Source: Pandoraea capi (GTDB taxonomy: Bacteria > Pseudomonadota > Gammaproteobacteria > Burkholderiales > Burkholderiaceae). Taken from it: DNA of 64,000 nt. The notes beneath the pieces were generated by a model. That model was given only the letters and a program-made list of their open reading frames with translations, was not told the origin of the DNA and searched no databases. The translations under genes and the position numbers were made by a program. Positions 9,744 through 17,905 of this stretch are shown here, piece by piece; positions within the stretch are counted from its first letter, which is position 1; each line of letters opens with the position of its first letter. Where the stretch lies: assembly GCF_902459735.1 (NCBI RefSeq), contig NZ_CABPRV010000003.1, positions 310,001 to 374,000 of the forward strand, in the 5' to 3' direction.

Positions 9744-10206
9744 GTTTTTCCGCCGTGCCGTGTTGACGATGGCGGCGGTGATTCCGGCAACGGCACACGC
9801 GGAGGAGACGATCGACGCCTTTGCCCGCGCCCATCTCAAGGCCTCGCAGGAGGCGCAGGACGCAAAGCAGGCCGACGCCAGGGCCGCCGCGGCGGGCAAC
9901 GCACACGGGCGTGCCGACACGAAGCCTCCGCCGACCGGCGAGCCGCCCGAGTTGCTGTTCATCTACGGCGTGGAAAACGCGACGGTGGCCTACCTGCGCG
10001 TCGACGGCCGCTTCGGGCGCAACGTGACCCGGGGCGACAACGTCGGCGAGTGGAAGGTCGTCGACATCGGAGACGATTTCGTCGACCTCCAACACGGTGC
10101 GAAGCGCAAGCGCCTGTTGTTGCCCAATGCCTTCGGGATTGCACCATCGTCCGCTACGCAAGCGAGTCAGCGTATGCCGAGGGCATCTCATGGCGAACGT
10201 TTCTGA
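9733..10206 (+). CDS. pilP: PilP type IVb pilus biogenesis protein
   Basis: 157 residues with a Sec signal peptide (MFIKFFRRAVLTMAAVIPATAHA, cleavage after about residue 23). A charged, Ala-rich linker is followed by a compact C-terminal domain (about 72-140) with the PilP pattern GVENATVAYLRVDGRFGRNVTRGDNVGEW split over two strands and a final KRKRLLLP strand. Such periplasmic proteins connect the inner-membrane platform (PilO) to the secretin. The start lies inside the end of pilO, and its stop lies 17 bases inside pilQ, so pilO-P-Q are translationally interlocked. Confidence 0.8.
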   Translation: MFIKFFRRAVLTMAAVIPATAHAEETIDAFARAHLKASQEAQDAKQADARAAAAGNAHGRADTKPPPTGEPPELLFIYGVENATVAYLRVDGRFGRNVTRGDNVGEWKVVDIGDDFVDLQHGAKRKRLLLPNAFGIAPSSATQASQRMPRASHGERF

Positions 10207-11914
10207 GCGGTTTCGCGCCGTTCTGGCGCGCTTCGGGCATCGCGCCAGAACGCGTGCCGTGGTGCATCCCATCGCCGATCTGCGCGAATCGGACATTCAG
10301 ACCCTCGGCTGGCGCCAGGACCTGGGCATCACGCTGGCCGGTGCGGAGCACGGCTCGCTCGTGCTAGTCGCCATGAAGCCGCGTCTCTACCTGGTGCTGC
10401 TCGAACACAACACGTTCGTGCGCACGCAAGGCTCTGACTTGCTCGACCGCTTCGACCGCGCGGTGCGGGCCAGGCATCGACTCGATCTCGAAGGTATCTA
10501 CGTGGGCACGACCGAGGAGATTCTGCTGATGCAGTCGCGTCTGCAACAGCAGGGCGACGACAGCGATCGGTCCGGCGAGCAACGCACCGGGGCGTATCGC
10601 AATTTCGATCTGATCATCGAGCGCGCGATCGAGGCGGGGGCGTCGGACATCCACTTCGAGTTTCGTGAAGGGCGTCAGGTGCAGGTGCGCATGCGCATTC
10701 ACGGCAAGCTGCGCATGACGGCGGACAGCGATCGTCTCGCGCGCGACTATCACGCCATGCTCGATGCTGTGTCTGCGGCGTACAACTCGCGCGCCGATCC
10801 GAGCAGCCGAAGTCATAACCACTTCGACGAAGCACAGCATCAAAGCTGCTCGATCCCGCTCACGCTTCGTCAACGCAAGTATCAGTTGCGTTTCCAGAGC
10901 GTGAAGGAGAATCGCGGCGTGGACGTGGTGTTGCGCCTGCTGATCAACGAAGCGACGGATGGCGACGTGCTCACGCTCACGCAGCTCGGGTACTCCGACG
11001 ATCAGGTCGAGATTCTCGAAGACGCGGTGCATCGCAGCCCGGGGCTCACGATCATCGCGGGCGAGACCGGCTCCGGCAAGTCGACGACGTTGCGCACGTT
11101 GATGACCTACGAGCGCGACTCGGGCAAGAAATTCTTCTCCATCGAGGATCCGGTCGAATACATCCAGCCCCACATGACGCAGATTCCGATTCAGCGCCGT
11201 GCGGAGGACGGTCCCGGCGACTCGCCGTTCGGCGCCGCCGCCAAGGTGCTGTTGCGGGGCGATCCGGACAAGCTGATGCCCGGGGAGATTCGCGATGCGG
11301 AGACCGGTTCGTTTGCCAAGTCGATGACGGAGACGGGCCATCAGGTGCTGTCGACGGTGCACGCGTCGAGCGCGTTCGGCATCGTGACGCGTCTGGTCAG
11401 CGAGGAGATCGGCATGCCGCTCGCCGCCGTCACTTCGCCGAACTTTCTGACGGCCATCGTCTATCAGAAGCTGCTGCCGGTGCTGTGTGCGCATTGCAAG
11501 CGTCCCGCCGCCGAGGCGCTCGATGCGGCCACGCTGTCGGTGATCGGCACGCTCGGTATCGATACGTCCAGGGTCTGTGTCGAAGGCCCCGGCTGCGAGC
11601 GGTGTCGCGGGCGCGGCACCGGTGGGCAGACCGTCGTGGCGGAAGTGTGCGAGCTGACTGACGAACTGCTCGATCTGCTGCGCGAAGGGCATTACTGGGA
11701 AGCCGAACGTCATTGGCGTGCATGCCATGACGGCGACCTGACCAGCCCTCACATGACCGGCAAATCCGCAATGGAGCACGCGATGTTCAAGATGTCGCAA
11801 GGCCTCGTCGATCCGCACGACGTCGAAGCCGCGTTCTGCAAGCTCAAAAAATTTCATTTCCGTCAGACGACGTCGGCCGGCACGTCTTCTGCGCGACGTC
11901 TCGCCAGCGTGTGA
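10190..11914 (+). CDS. pilQ: PilQ assembly ATPase of the type IVb pilus (GspE/PilB superfamily)
   Basis: Cytoplasmic hexameric ATPase of 574 residues that powers pilus extension. N2 domain: RAIEAGASDIHFEFREG. Walker A: GETGSGKST (from residue 291). Asp box: FFSIEDPVEY. Walker B region: LLRGDPDKLMPGEIRD, where LMPGEIRD replaces the usual I-M-V-G-E-I-R-D. His box: TGHQVLSTVHASSA. A four-cysteine zinc motif follows (CAHCKRP and CERCRGRG). The ATG at 10190 is preferred because the GAGGG before it is well placed and the family start follows; an upstream ATG at 10097 adds an unrelated stretch. No PilT retraction ATPase gene accompanies it. Confidence 0.88.
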   Translation: MANVSERFRAVLARFGHRARTRAVVHPIADLRESDIQTLGWRQDLGITLAGAEHGSLVLVAMKPRLYLVLLEHNTFVRTQGSDLLDRFDRAVRARHRLDLEGIYVGTTEEILLMQSRLQQQGDDSDRSGEQRTGAYRNFDLIIERAIEAGASDIHFEFREGRQVQVRMRIHGKLRMTADSDRLARDYHAMLDAVSAAYNSRADPSSRSHNHFDEAQHQSCSIPLTLRQRKYQLRFQSVKENRGVDVVLRLLINEATDGDVLTLTQLGYSDDQVEILEDAVHRSPGLTIIAGETGSGKSTTLRTLMTYERDSGKKFFSIEDPVEYIQPHMTQIPIQRRAEDGPGDSPFGAAAKVLLRGDPDKLMPGEIRDAETGSFAKSMTETGHQVLSTVHASSAFGIVTRLVSEEIGMPLAAVTSPNFLTAIVYQKLLPVLCAHCKRPAAEALDAATLSVIGTLGIDTSRVCVEGPGCERCRGRGTGGQTVVAEVCELTDELLDLLREGHYWEAERHWRACHDGDLTSPHMTGKSAMEHAMFKMSQGLVDPHDVEAAFCKLKKFHFRQTTSAGTSSARRLASV

Positions 11915-11954
11915 CGTTGCACTGATGCCGGCCTGACGTTTTGCACCCACTGCC

Positions 11955-13046
11955 ATGATCGAAGCTGCCAACCGCCTGCTCGCCAAACTCTCGCCCGCGC
12001 GTGACCCCTATCCCGGATTGACGAAAGCCAAACGTCGATTCCGCAAGACCCGCGCCAAGTTCTACAGCGACTTCGCCGACGCCATCGAAGATGGCGCCAA
12101 TCCGTTCGAACTGTTCTCACGCCGCCATGCCCGTGCCAAGGAGCGTCGCAATCCGATGGCGCCGCTCTACGCCGTATGGCGTGACCGTGCGAGTTCGAAG
12201 AATCTTCAAAAGTCGTGGGCGGGCACGATTCCCGAGGAAGACCTCGTCGTGATCGCCGCCGGCGAGAAGGGCGATCTGCCCGGCACGCTGCGCTTTCTCG
12301 CGCGCGTGGTCACGCTTCAGCAGCAAACCCGCGCGGCCATCGCCGGTGCGGTGGCGTTGCCGATCTTTATGTCCGTGCTGCTCGCGGCGATTCAGCTCGG
12401 CGTGGCGTACGGCATGATGCCGATCATGACGGAGATCATGCCGCCCGAGAAATTTCCGCTCGTCGGCGCGGGGCTTTACGTGATGTCCGGGTTCGTCGCG
12501 AGCTGGTGGCCGTTTCTCTACGGCGTGCCGGTCGCGCTCGTCGTCATGATGTCGCTGTCGTTCAGCCGGTGGACGGGGCCGATGCGTCGACGTCTCGACA
12601 ATTTCGGCCCGTACGCGGTGTATCGCGATGTGCGTGCGGGGGAATTTCTCGTCGCGCTGGCGGCACTCACGAGCGCCAAGACGTCGGTGTTCGATGCCGT
12701 CTCGCTGCTGCTCGCGCGCGCGTCACCGTGGTTGCGATGGCATCTGCTACGCATGCGTGCGTCGCTCAAAAGCGAGCGCAGCATGATCAAGGCGATGGAT
12801 ACGGGCATCTTCAACGAGGAGGTGTTCGATCGTCTCGTCGAGTATTCCGGACGCACCAACTTCGACGCCGGTATTCGCAAGATCGGGTTGATGACGATCG
12901 AAGAAGTCGCGGAGCGCATCAAGACACGCTCCGCGACGCTGCGCTCGGTGCTGCTCGCGATGGTCGGCCTGACCATCATCTTCACCGTCGGCGGCATGCT
13001 GCAAATCGGCCACGCTGCCGGTGAGTACGCACAATCGATGTTCTGA
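11955..13046 (+). CDS. pilR: PilR inner-membrane platform protein (GspF family)
   Basis: 363-residue polytopic protein that forms the inner-membrane platform through which ATPase motion lifts pilin subunits. It has one clear GspF repeat (about 95-215, with E-E-D-L-V-V-I-A-A-G-E-K-G-D-L-P-G near its start) and a second half (VRAGEFLVALAALTSAKTSVFDA). Membrane segments are visible near 120-145, 165-205 and at the C-terminus (SVLLAMVGLTIIFTVGGML). The size fits the type II secretion F/PilC family. It follows pilQ by 40 bases and ends 2 bases before the prepilin peptidase gene. Confidence 0.85.
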   Translation: MIEAANRLLAKLSPARDPYPGLTKAKRRFRKTRAKFYSDFADAIEDGANPFELFSRRHARAKERRNPMAPLYAVWRDRASSKNLQKSWAGTIPEEDLVVIAAGEKGDLPGTLRFLARVVTLQQQTRAAIAGAVALPIFMSVLLAAIQLGVAYGMMPIMTEIMPPEKFPLVGAGLYVMSGFVASWWPFLYGVPVALVVMMSLSFSRWTGPMRRRLDNFGPYAVYRDVRAGEFLVALAALTSAKTSVFDAVSLLLARASPWLRWHLLRMRASLKSERSMIKAMDTGIFNEEVFDRLVEYSGRTNFDAGIRKIGLMTIEEVAERIKTRSATLRSVLLAMVGLTIIFTVGGMLQIGHAAGEYAQSMF

Positions 13047-13048
13047 CG

Positions 13049-13939
13049 ATGACCTCGCTCGTCGATGTTCTGTGGGCGGCGTTTCGTGCCTTGCCGCGCG
13101 AGGCCGTGGCGGCAGCGATGGCTGTGTTCGGGTTGTTCGTCGGCAGCTTTCTCAACGTGGTCGTCTATCGTCTGCCACGCATGCTGGAAACGCAATGGGC
13201 GCAGGAGGTCGCGGCATGGTCGGGGCAGATGCCGCCGGTCACCCCCGTCTTCAACCTCGCGTGGCCGCCGTCGCGTTGCCCGCGATGCGAGTCGCGTATC
13301 GCTGTCCATCACAATCTGCCGGTCTTCAGCTATCTGTGGTTGCGCGGTCGATGTGCCGCCTGTGGCACGGGCATCTCCATGCGCTATCCGCTCGTGGAGA
13401 TGGCCGTGGGTGTGCTGTTCGCCGCCATCGCGTGGATCTTCGTGCCCACACACCAGTACGTGGCCATGCTCGCGTGGTGCGGCTTCGGTGCGACGGCGTT
13501 CGCGCTGGCGCTCATCGACATGGACACCCGGCTGCTGCCGGACTGGCTCACTTTGCCACTGCTGTGGAGCGGTTTGCTGTGCAGCGTGATGCACGTCACC
13601 TTGCCTGTCGACGAGGCGGTGCTCGGCGCAGCGCTGGGGTACGGCGTGATGTGGACGACTGCGGCGGTGTACCGCGCACTCACACAGCACGATGGCCTTG
13701 GCGGTGGCGACGCCAAGCTCGTCGCCGCGTGCGGGGCGTGGCTCGGGTGGATCGGGGTGCCGCTGATGCTGGCCTTCGGCGCCGTGGCCGCGACGCTCGC
13801 CTTCGCCGTCTTCGGCATGGTGCGCGGCCGCGCGTTGCGCGAGCCGCTGCCGTTTGGTCCCTGGCTAGTGCTTGGGGCGCTGGCGAGTTTGTTGTGGGGC
13901 GAGCCGTTCCTAGACCTGTGGTTGCGCACGCGCGGCTGA
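13049..13939 (+). CDS. Type IV prepilin peptidase (A24 family)
   Basis: Bifunctional membrane aspartic protease and N-methyltransferase, 296 residues, that cuts the pilin leader after Gly. It begins with the family motif GLFVGSFLNVVVYRLPRMLE, carries a four-cysteine zinc site (C77, C80, C102, C105) in the first cytoplasmic loop, and has the two catalytic aspartates 64 residues apart, D157 in LIDMDTRLLPD and D221 in GGGDAK. It has about eight membrane helices. As last gene of the pilus operon it probably serves this system (TcpJ/PilU role). Its final 30 bases overlap the convergent oxidoreductase gene. Confidence 0.9.
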   Translation: MTSLVDVLWAAFRALPREAVAAAMAVFGLFVGSFLNVVVYRLPRMLETQWAQEVAAWSGQMPPVTPVFNLAWPPSRCPRCESRIAVHHNLPVFSYLWLRGRCAACGTGISMRYPLVEMAVGVLFAAIAWIFVPTHQYVAMLAWCGFGATAFALALIDMDTRLLPDWLTLPLLWSGLLCSVMHVTLPVDEAVLGAALGYGVMWTTAAVYRALTQHDGLGGGDAKLVAACGAWLGWIGVPLMLAFGAVAATLAFAVFGMVRGRALREPLPFGPWLVLGALASLLWGEPFLDLWLRTRG

Positions 13940-15655
13940 GAGGCCCGGTTCGGCGGAGGATTGCGCTCGCGCTTGCGTGAGCGGCGCCTCGGCCCGACGC
14001 TCGCCATCGGCACGTGCCCCGGTCCCGGGCGTGATCGTCGAGGAGGACAGGGAAGCCGACGATGCAGAAGCACTCGCCAGCATCAGATCCGCGGCCTTCT
14101 CGCCGATCATCATCGATGGCGCATTGGTGTTGCCGCCGATGAGCGTCGGCATGATCGATGCATCGACCACACGCAGTCCCTCGACACCCCGCACGCGCAG
14201 TTCCGGATCGACCACCGATGCCGCATCGCCGCCCATCCGGCAGGTGCCGGCCGGATGGTAGATGGTGTCGGCGCGCGCACGGATCAACGCGGTGAGCGCT
14301 TCATCCGATTCGATCCCGCGACTGTGCAACTCGTGTCCGCCGAACTTCGCGAGCGACGGCGCGGCGAGTATGCGCCGGATCACGCGTGCGCCGCGCAGCA
14401 AGGTGTCGACATCCTCCTGCGCTTGCAGGAATGCGGGGTCGATGAGCGGCGCATCGCGCATGTCGGACGACGCGAGCGTGACACGTCCCCGGCTCTTGGG
14501 TCGCAGCACGCAAGCGTGCAACGAGAGGCCGCGTCGCAGATGCAGACGTCGGTTGTGGTTGTCGCAAATGCCGACGAGAAAGTGCATCTGCAAGTCCGGT
14601 CGCGCGAGTGACGGATCGCTCTTGAGGAAGCCCCCGGCCTCGGCCACGTTGCTCGCGAACAGCCCGCGCCGGTCGCGCAGATAGTCGATCCCCTGCATGA
14701 GCAGATGCCACAACCCCGCCGGTGTGTAGCCGACGAGGTCGCGCTGAGCGACGTACTTGTTGACGATGAAGTCGATGTGGTCCTGGAGGTTTTCACCAAC
14801 GCCCGGCGCATCGACCCGGACTTCCAGACCGTGCGTGCGCAGGTGTTCGGCCGGGCCGATGCCCGAGCACATCAACAACTGCGGCGAGTTGAAAGCACCG
14901 GCGCTCAGCACGATTTCCGCACGTGCGCGGATGGTTTGCAGTGCGCCCTGACGTTGCAGTTTGATGCCCGTCGCACGCTTGCCGTCGAAGACGATGCGCT
15001 GCACGAGCGCGTCGGTGATCACATGCAGATTCGGACGCGACTTGCCGTGCAGATAGGCGCGCGCGGCGTTCCATCGCTGGCCGTCTTTCTGCGTCACCTG
15101 ATAGATGCCCGCGCCTTCGTAATGCTCGCCGTTGAAATCGTCGGTGACCGGAAATCCGGCTTCGCGCGCAGCGTCGACATAGTGCTGCGAGAACGGATTG
15201 ACGGTGCGCAGATCGGCCACGTTGAGCGGGCCGCCCGTGCCATGCCACGCGTTTGCACCGCGTTCGTTGTTTTCGTTGCGACGGAAGTAGGGCAGTACGT
15301 CATCCCATCCCCAGCCTGTACAACCGGCCTGCGCCCAATCGTTGTAATCGTCGGGATGCCCGCGTGTGTAGATCATCGCGTTGATCGAACTGGAGCCGCC
15401 GAGTCCGCGTCCGCGTGGCTGATAGCCTTGGCGTCCGCCAAGTCCCGCCTGCGGTATGGTGCGATAGCCGTAGTTGCGGCGCGACGCGAACGGCACCAGG
15501 GCGGCGAGGCCGAGCGGCAGGCGCACCAGAAAGCTGTTGTCCGGAGGACCGGCTTCGATGAGCGCAATCGTGCTGCCCGGCAAGCCGTCGGCCAGACGCG
15601 CGGCGAGCGCGCAACCGGCCGAACCGCCGCCGACAATGACGTAGTCATAGTCCAT
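13910..15655 (-). CDS. GMC-family FAD-dependent alcohol/choline-type dehydrogenase
   Basis: 581-residue flavoprotein that oxidises alcohols to aldehydes. The FAD-binding fold opens the protein (MDYDYVIVGGGSAGCALAARL), with GMC signature 1 (GRGLGGSSSINAMIYTRGH) and signature 2 (LSAGAFNSPQLLMCSGIGP). The active-site His lies in IYHPAGTCRMGG and the Asn in GGNTNAPSM. The ATG at 15655 is chosen because GGGAGG lies upstream and the fold begins there; 10 extra codons are possible. The last 50 or so residues are a Ser/Ala/Arg-rich tail beyond the normal GMC end, made from DNA that overlaps the prepilin peptidase gene. It is divergent from the acyl-CoA and aldehyde dehydrogenases, so an AlkJ-like alcohol-to-aldehyde step is plausible. 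Confidence 0.88.
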   Translation of the reverse strand: MDYDYVIVGGGSAGCALAARLADGLPGSTIALIEAGPPDNSFLVRLPLGLAALVPFASRRNYGYRTIPQAGLGGRQGYQPRGRGLGGSSSINAMIYTRGHPDDYNDWAQAGCTGWGWDDVLPYFRRNENNERGANAWHGTGGPLNVADLRTVNPFSQHYVDAAREAGFPVTDDFNGEHYEGAGIYQVTQKDGQRWNAARAYLHGKSRPNLHVITDALVQRIVFDGKRATGIKLQRQGALQTIRARAEIVLSAGAFNSPQLLMCSGIGPAEHLRTHGLEVRVDAPGVGENLQDHIDFIVNKYVAQRDLVGYTPAGLWHLLMQGIDYLRDRRGLFASNVAEAGGFLKSDPSLARPDLQMHFLVGICDNHNRRLHLRRGLSLHACVLRPKSRGRVTLASSDMRDAPLIDPAFLQAQEDVDTLLRGARVIRRILAAPSLAKFGGHELHSRGIESDEALTALIRARADTIYHPAGTCRMGGDAASVVDPELRVRGVEGLRVVDASIMPTLIGGNTNAPSMMIGEKAADLMLASASASSASLSSSTITPGTGARADGERRAEAPLTQARAQSSAEPGLSAARAQPQV

Positions 15656-16070
15656 GCTGTCATCCTCCCTTGGATGGCACTGCATTCACTGTGATGTTGC
15701 GGTGTTTTCGAATGCGTTCGCTGCGTCAGCTGTTTCGGCTTGTCGTTCTTGGCGATGCCGATGTCTCGTTCTTATCCTTCTTTGTGCACGCCCCGACTTC
15801 GTTGTGTCCCGAAGGGTGTCGGTGGCAGTGACTTTGCAGCGGCACTCATTGTAGGCAGACATTGCCCGCGTTCGGGGGTGAAGTGAAGCATTCCTCTAAT
15901 TTGGGTGACTTCACGGACGTGGGCGCTATGATGAAATGATCGCCTTTAGGTAACCGTCCCATGCTTGGCATCGTGACGTTACCCGACCGGTGGACAGCCG
16001 GTGCCCATGACGGTAGATGCGTGCCGCACGGGGGCTGGACAAGAACACGGAGACACGCACGGAGACACGG
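15656..16070. promoter_or_regulatory. Divergent intergenic region, GMC oxidase / acyl-CoA dehydrogenase
   Basis: About 415 bases between two divergently read genes, AT-richer than the flanks and without a credible gene. It should hold both promoters. The one clear dyad is GTGAAGT (15878-15884) and ACTTCAC (15908-15914), seven-base half-sites 30 bases apart centre to centre, close to three helical turns; a regulator could bind there. No regulator gene is adjacent. Confidence 0.4.
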
Positions 16071-17735
16071 ATGACCGAAGCCTGGCAGACGCATGACGTC
16101 ACCAATCAGGTGCCGCCGCTCACGGATTACAACCTCTACGCGACCGACGCCGCCTTGCAGGCTGCCGTCGCCGCGTTCGATGCCGACTGGCATGCGAAGA
16201 CGTTGCATCGGCAGGGCGCGCGTCTGGGCGAGGCCGAAGTGCAGCAATGGGCGCAGGACGCCAATCGTCATGAACCCGAGCTGCAATCCTTCGATTCGCG
16301 AGGCAATCGCATCGACCGTGTCGAGTTTCACCCCGCATGGCATTCGCTCATGGCGCTTTTGCGCGGTGCACAACTGCAATCGCTGCCGTGGGCGCATCTA
16401 CGCGGCGGGGCGTTTGCCGCGCGTACGGCATCGTATTTTCTGCATGCGCAGAACGAGGCCGGCGCGTTGTGCCCCACGACGATGACGTTCGCGAGCATTC
16501 CCGTGCTCGCCAAGGAAGCGTCGCTTTTCCCCACGATCAAGGACAAGCTGCTCGCGCCGCAACACGATCCGCGCGATGTGCCGCTCGCGCAGAAGCACGC
16601 CATCCTCATCGGCATGGGGATGACGGAAAAGCAGGGCGGCTCGGACGTGCGCACGAACACCACGACCGCGACCGATGGCGGCGATGGCACGTTCTCGCTC
16701 GTCGGTCATAAGTGGTTCTTCTCCGCGCCGCAGTGCGACGCGCATCTGGTGCTCGCGCGCGAGAGCGATAGCGATGCGCTGTCCTGCTTCTTCGTGCCGC
16801 GCTATGCCCCCGACGGACGCAAGAACGCGGTGCAGGTGCAGCGTCTCAAGGACAAGCTCGGCAATCGCTCCAACGCCAGCAGCGAAGTCGAGTTTCAGGG
16901 CGCGTACGGCACGCGTGTGGGCGCGACGGGGCGCGGCGTGCCCACGATCATCGAGATGGCGACGTACACGCGGCTCGATTGTGTGATCGGCAGTGCGGCG
17001 ATGATGCGCACGGGCGTCGTGCAGGCGATTCATCATGCGCGGCATCGCACGGCGTTCGGCGCGAAGCTCGTCGATCAGGATCTGATGACGACGGTGCTCG
17101 CGGATCTCGCGCTGGAGTCGGAAGCCGCGACGTGGCTGGCGATGCGGCTCGCGCAGGCCTTCGACGCAAGTGCTGTCGATGACGACACACCGGTGCAACG
17201 CGCATGGCGACGCATCGTGTTGCCCGCAGCGAAGTTCTGGGTGTGCAAGCGCGCCCTGGAGTTTGCCGGGGAATGCATGGAAGTGTGGGGCGGCAACGGC
17301 TACGTCGAAACGGGGCCGCTCGCGCGGTGGTATCGCGAGGCGCCCGTGAATTCGATCTGGGAGGGTTCCGGCAACGTGATGTGCCTCGACGTGCTGCGCG
17401 CGATCAGCCGCGAGCCGGACATCGCGCAAAGCTGGTTCCAGTGGCTGACCGAGCGCACCGCGTCACATGTGACGTTACGCGCAGCACTGGCGCAGTTGCA
17501 CGGCTGGCTCGCTGCCGACCCGGCCACGCACGCGGTGCGCGCGCGTGCCATCGCACAACAGATCGTGTTGCTCGCGCAGGCGGCGTTGCTGCTGGAACAC
17601 GCACCGTCCGAACTGGCCCACGGGTTCATCGAGAGCCGGTTTTCGAACGCAGGGGGACGCGTGTACGGCGTGATGCCGCAGACGCTCGCCACCGGTGTGC
17701 AGCGCGCATGGCTCGACAGAGCGTTTCTCGCGTGA
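16071..17735 (+). CDS. Acyl-CoA dehydrogenase, AidB/isovaleryl-CoA dehydrogenase-like
   Basis: 554-residue flavoprotein of the AidB subgroup, longer than ordinary 380-residue acyl-CoA dehydrogenases. Visible features: MTFASIPVLAKE, the FAD-contact stretch GMGMTEKQGGSDVRTNTT, GHKWFFSAPQCD, and the highly typical C-terminal EAPVNSIWEGSGNVMCLDVL, preceded by GECMEVWGGNGYVETGPLARW. AidB of E. coli is induced in adaptive response to alkylation, but many relatives act on acyl-CoAs, so the substrate is open. The ATG at 16071 has GGAG at a good distance; an upstream ATG at 16017 lacks one. It shares its direction with the aldehyde dehydrogenase 170 bases downstream. Confidence 0.86.
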   Translation: MTEAWQTHDVTNQVPPLTDYNLYATDAALQAAVAAFDADWHAKTLHRQGARLGEAEVQQWAQDANRHEPELQSFDSRGNRIDRVEFHPAWHSLMALLRGAQLQSLPWAHLRGGAFAARTASYFLHAQNEAGALCPTTMTFASIPVLAKEASLFPTIKDKLLAPQHDPRDVPLAQKHAILIGMGMTEKQGGSDVRTNTTTATDGGDGTFSLVGHKWFFSAPQCDAHLVLARESDSDALSCFFVPRYAPDGRKNAVQVQRLKDKLGNRSNASSEVEFQGAYGTRVGATGRGVPTIIEMATYTRLDCVIGSAAMMRTGVVQAIHHARHRTAFGAKLVDQDLMTTVLADLALESEAATWLAMRLAQAFDASAVDDDTPVQRAWRRIVLPAAKFWVCKRALEFAGECMEVWGGNGYVETGPLARWYREAPVNSIWEGSGNVMCLDVLRAISREPDIAQSWFQWLTERTASHVTLRAALAQLHGWLAADPATHAVRARAIAQQIVLLAQAALLLEHAPSELAHGFIESRFSNAGGRVYGVMPQTLATGVQRAWLDRAFLA

Positions 17736-17770
17736 GGGGCAGGGCCTGACGCGCAAACGCTGCGCACGAG

Positions 17771-17815
17771 ATGCGCATAAGACACGCACGCCACGCGTGC
17801 ATGACATGCGCATAA
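17771..17815. repeat. Direct repeat ATGCGCATAA upstream of the aldehyde dehydrogenase
   Basis: Two exact copies of ATGCGCATAA at 17771-17780 and 17806-17815, 35 bases apart, with a small hairpin GCACGC-CAC-GCGTGC (17786-17800) between them. The copies could be operator half-sites for the downstream gene. Confidence 0.45.
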
Positions 17816-17905
17816 CGTCTGCATGATGCACTTTTCATAACGACAACATATCGACGGCGACCGCCGGTGCCTTCATGCACCGGGGCTTGCAGGGAGGAGA
17901 ACGGC

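Noticed and set aside
10364-11986. 540-codon minus-strand frame opposite pilQ
   Set aside because: Shadow frame; the plus strand encodes all ATPase motifs.
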